Positions 27,562 to 33,700 of a DNA stretch of 33,700 nt are shown in pieces. How positions within the stretch are numbered: position 1 is the stretch's first letter; the number at the start of each line of letters is the position of its first letter. Source of the stretch: Zygnema circumcarinatum (lineage: Eukaryota > Streptophyta > Zygnematophyceae > Zygnematales > Zygnemataceae); NCBI GenBank assembly GCA_037447605.1, contig CM074823.1, forward strand, positions 1,460,468 through 1,494,167, read 5' to 3'. The position numbers were made by a program, and so were the translations under genes. The notes under the pieces were generated by a model. The model was given only the letters and a program-made list of their open reading frames with translations. It ran no database searches and had not been told where the DNA came from.

Positions 27562-27586
27562 GCCACGTGATTGGCTCTTATAAAGC
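27562..27586 (+). promoter_or_regulatory. Promoter-like module (CACGTG, ATTGG, TATAAA)
   Basis: CCACGTG, ATTGG and TATAAA follow within 25 bp, an order that suits plus-strand transcription, away from GT14 gene 2. Nothing recognisable lies downstream on plus, so it may be fortuitous or drive a non-coding transcript. Confidence 0.25.
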
Positions 27587-28194
27587 TGCAATGAGTTTCT
27601 TGCGAGCAGCTGTGTGCCGTCAGCGACAAATGCTATAATACGCGCACATCGCATTGCATTCCGCCAATCAGTCGCTGCCTTCACGCGTAAATGCCGGCAA
27701 CGTGGGTGCCCGTAGGCTGGGCGGGCAGCTTGTCGTTTGCGGGCCAATCAGACATATCGCCACACATCGTCGGCGTACTGAAACTGGCCGGCGAAACTTG
27801 TCGCCTCGCTGCAACCGTACGGTTCTTCTCAGACAATCACGCCGATATGCTGCCGATACGACGATATGCCGCTAGGGAAGGAAACGATAAAGTCGCCCGC
27901 CCGCCCGCCCGCCCGCCCGCCCGATGGCCAAATCAATGTACTGTACGAAACGCTGGCTGACCAAGTGCTCGTAACGTCCGGGACTCACGACTTAGTGGGA
28001 CCGGGGCGTGCGCGTAACCTTGTGCGGTGTGCGCGTATCTCTGAACCCTGTTGTGTGCAGGACTTTGCGCATGCGAGGTTTGGGGTTATCGGGATGGCAT
28101 GAATGGAAACTCGAAGTCGTGGTAGAAGTGAAATTTCAAGCTCTTCCCGCATGGCTGAAACCTTGAACAATTATCGATGCGCCGTGCGTGCCTG

Positions 28195-28240
28195 CATGGA
28201 TGCATGAATGCATGGGTGCATGAATGCATGCATGCATGCT
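28195..28240. repeat. (GCAT/ATGC)n microsatellite
   Basis: GCATGAATGCATGGGTGCAT-type alternation, palindromic units able to fold. Confidence 0.85.
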
Positions 28241-28479
28241 GAGTACTGTATAACCATACATCCGATCGTTCGCTCGCGTGTGCTGAGTCCCGGCCCAACC
28301 GCGACTCGCGACTGTCCTCCTGCCGACCACCTCCTCGCGGATGTCCGGATTGGCCGCCGGTCGGGAAAGGCCCCCGTCCTCAACATCTGCGCTTTCCGGC
28401 GTTACGGCATTCAACGACGGTTGGAACAATAGAGAAAGTGGGGAGAGATATATGTATGCGCACAAAAAGACTCACTGTG

Positions 28480-28574
28480 AGATAGAGAGAGAGAGGGAGG
28501 GAGAGAGAGGGGGAGCGAGAGAGAGACAGGGAGAGAGTGAGGGGGAGCGAGAGAGAGACAGGGAGAGAGTGAGG

Positions 28575-28614
<40 letters not shown>

Positions 28615-28615
28615 T
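28480..28615. repeat. (GA)n microsatellite
   Basis: GAGAGAGACAGGGAGAGAGT-type units, two of them repeated almost exactly (about 45 bp apart), then pure (GA)n. Confidence 0.9.
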
Positions 28616-28999
28616 AAGAGACAAGAGATAGAGATTCGATTGGCATACTTCATGATTTAGGCGTGATGCATGATGCATAAATTTGTGATGTCTGATGCAT
28701 GGCATGATGCATGGTGATACATGACCATGGTAAAACAAAGGAAAAAGGAAGCCAATCCTCCACAACACATGCCGAATTCGAAATCATTTACACTTGGAGT
28801 CCCACACCGCCCCTGCCTGCCTCTATCTACAGCCCCCCTCCGCCCAACGCCTCTGAACCCAACCTTCTCTACTGAACCCTGCGGACAAAGTTGTTTTCTT
28901 CAATCCTTGAACCCTAAATTATGGCCGGAATTGAATCCTAACATTTCAAAAAACATGAGCAAGGCCGTACGTTGACGCCTCCCTTATAGTCTTCCTCTC

Positions 29000-29033
<34 letters not shown>

Positions 29034-29060
29034 GCCCTTTCTCATAACACAGATCCGCGT

Positions 29061-32413
<3,353 letters not shown>

Positions 32414-33700
32414 GGTTGCGAGCTGCTCTTTACTCTCTCGCTCTCTCTCTTACTCTCTCTCCCTCTCTATCGCTCTCTCTCTCTCTCTCTCGCGCGCGCC
32501 CTCTCTCTCTCCCTCCCGCAGCTTCCTTCGATGAGAAAATATCTGCAGGCGATTCGGGCAGGCCAGATTCTGTCCCCCTGTCGAGATTTGCGATTGTGGG
32601 TGTGAGGATGTGCTGACGGGCCTTGCGCTCTTGTGGAGACTTCGGCGATTTGGTTTTGAGAAATTTGGAATTCTGCAAAGGGGGTAAACTTTCATTGAAC
32701 TCGCGATGGCGAGGCCATCAAATGTACATGGACAAAAGCAAAATGTGGAACCACGAAGGACTGGTCGCAAAGGACCGAAACACAATAAAACGAAGCTAGG
32801 AGCGGAAAACTACGCTCTACTAATTCTGGGGTTTTTAGAATTTGTACATGTGAATGATTTTTTAGGGATGCTTGGGGTTCGGGGTTTTGTGGACCTCTTC
32901 CTCGTGCAATGTTGCATGAAGTCATGGACCACAAAAACGTCGTAACGTGATTCGTTGGTGAGCACAGGGCATGACTTCTCTTTGGCGCAATCTTTGGAAC
33001 TGTCATAGGGCGACTCATTCTTACCTTTCGCCTTACAGATTTGAAATCAGAATCCGTATTGTTTGTAACTTCAACCCTCATTTCTAAACAAGACTGAGTA
33101 TTCGTATTCGTATTCGTTTTGGCGTTCTTTTGCTAGGAATGAGCCCCCTTAACTTCAGCTGTACGGTCAACAGCAACATCAACAACATTGCATCATCGTA
33201 TGATGAACATCGTTTTGCCATGTCATTACCACCCCCCACGTCATCCCCATCGTCACCATCATCATCATCCCAACCCCATCACCATGCCCAACACCATTGC
33301 CATCACAATTCCGATAACTTAAAAAAGCTCGTTTGAGTTGAAGGAACTCCTCCAATTTGCCATACTACACAGCGCTCACAAGCCGCCCCTCCCTCCCTCC
33401 CTCCCTCCCTCCAGCGCCCCTCTCTACTCTCGTGGCCAAAAAAAAAGCAGAAGGAAAGGGGGAGCTCTCTCCCTCTCCTTTTTTTCCGGCCTCGCTCACG
33501 AACAAAATCAAAAACACCCCCAAGAAGAAAATTACAAAAGAACAAGAAAGGAAAAAATCGCTACTCCAATGCCTCTGCTATCTCCCTACCACAATTTGCG
33601 ACATGGGTTCATACCCCATCCTCGAGTCATGACTGTACGTCGATGACCCCGATATCATCATAACTTGAGGGGAACTCTCCGCCCCCCCTCCCCCTCCCCA
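32414..33700. other. Right-edge intergenic region
   Basis: Contains (CT)n at 32430-32515 upstream of the rhodanese start, one copy of the dispersed repeat (32691-32780), an (ATC/ACC)n run around 33230-33300, (CCCT)n at 33386-33415 and C-rich sequence at the edge. No gene recognised. Confidence 0.65.
32691..32780. repeat. Dispersed repeat, third copy
   Basis: Shares CTCGCGATGGCGA, CCATCAAATGTACATGG, GGAACCACGAAGGACTGG and TCGCAA with the tandem pair at 21222-21450, with small deletions. Same orientation. Confidence 0.8.

Larger units (their letters stand above)
27099..29060. other. Intergenic region between GT14 gene 2 and rhodanese gene
   Basis: No gene recognised. It contains G+C-rich presumed promoter sequence, a plus-oriented CACGTG-ATTGG-TATAAA module (27562-27586), a (CCCG)n run (27898-27924), an (ATGC)n stretch (28195-28240), a (GA)n tract (28480-28615) and a (CT)n tract (28993-29033). 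Short open frames have no known domain. Confidence 0.65.

Overview
This is nuclear DNA from a eukaryote. The genes are split by GT-AG introns whose phases join cleanly. The protein families (plant-type TCP11 protein, chloroplast rhodanese, DUF266/GT14 glycosyltransferases, an SGNH/PC-esterase-like Golgi protein) and the TTTAGGG/CCCTAAA telomere-type repeats point to the green plant lineage. CpG is not depleted, and purine/pyrimidine simple repeats fill introns and spacers. A streptophyte alga or an early-diverging land plant fits best; the species cannot be told from the sequence.

Layout. (1) About 125-582, plus strand: the 3' exon of a protein with two LOTUS/OST-HTH RNA-binding domains; its 5' part lies outside the window. 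(2) 1640-14651, minus strand: a 13-exon TCP11-family gene, tail-to-tail with the first. Its introns hold most of the window's repeats: a 10-bp minisatellite, a 63-bp minisatellite next to a telomere-like tract, long G/A arrays and poly(T)/poly(A). Its first exon is present twice because 1,189 identical bases flank a 10-N gap, which is probably an unmerged contig overlap. Its twelfth exon is present twice in a 241-bp tandem duplication. (3) 17107-20424, minus: a 5-exon membrane-anchored SGNH/PC-esterase-like protein (368 aa). (4) 21681-23063 and 25364-27098, minus: two 2-exon GT14 glycosyltransferases (382 and 384 aa) in head-to-tail tandem. Between them lies a 1.05-kb element with long terminal inverted repeats. 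(5) 29061-32413, minus: a complete 7-exon chloroplast rhodanese gene (244 aa).

The minus-strand genes are separately spaced and show no shared function. Two types (GT14 and SGNH/PC-esterase-like) suggest Golgi work on glycans or cell-wall polymers; the rhodanese is plastidial; TCP11 and LOTUS proteins are of other kinds. The oddest material is intronic: splice sites embedded in simple repeats, an array of copies of a real splice donor, and duplicated exons. Exon borders were derived by eye from splice consensus, reading-frame phase and remembered family alignments. One junction (TCP11 exon 4 to exon 5) does not fit and is flagged.
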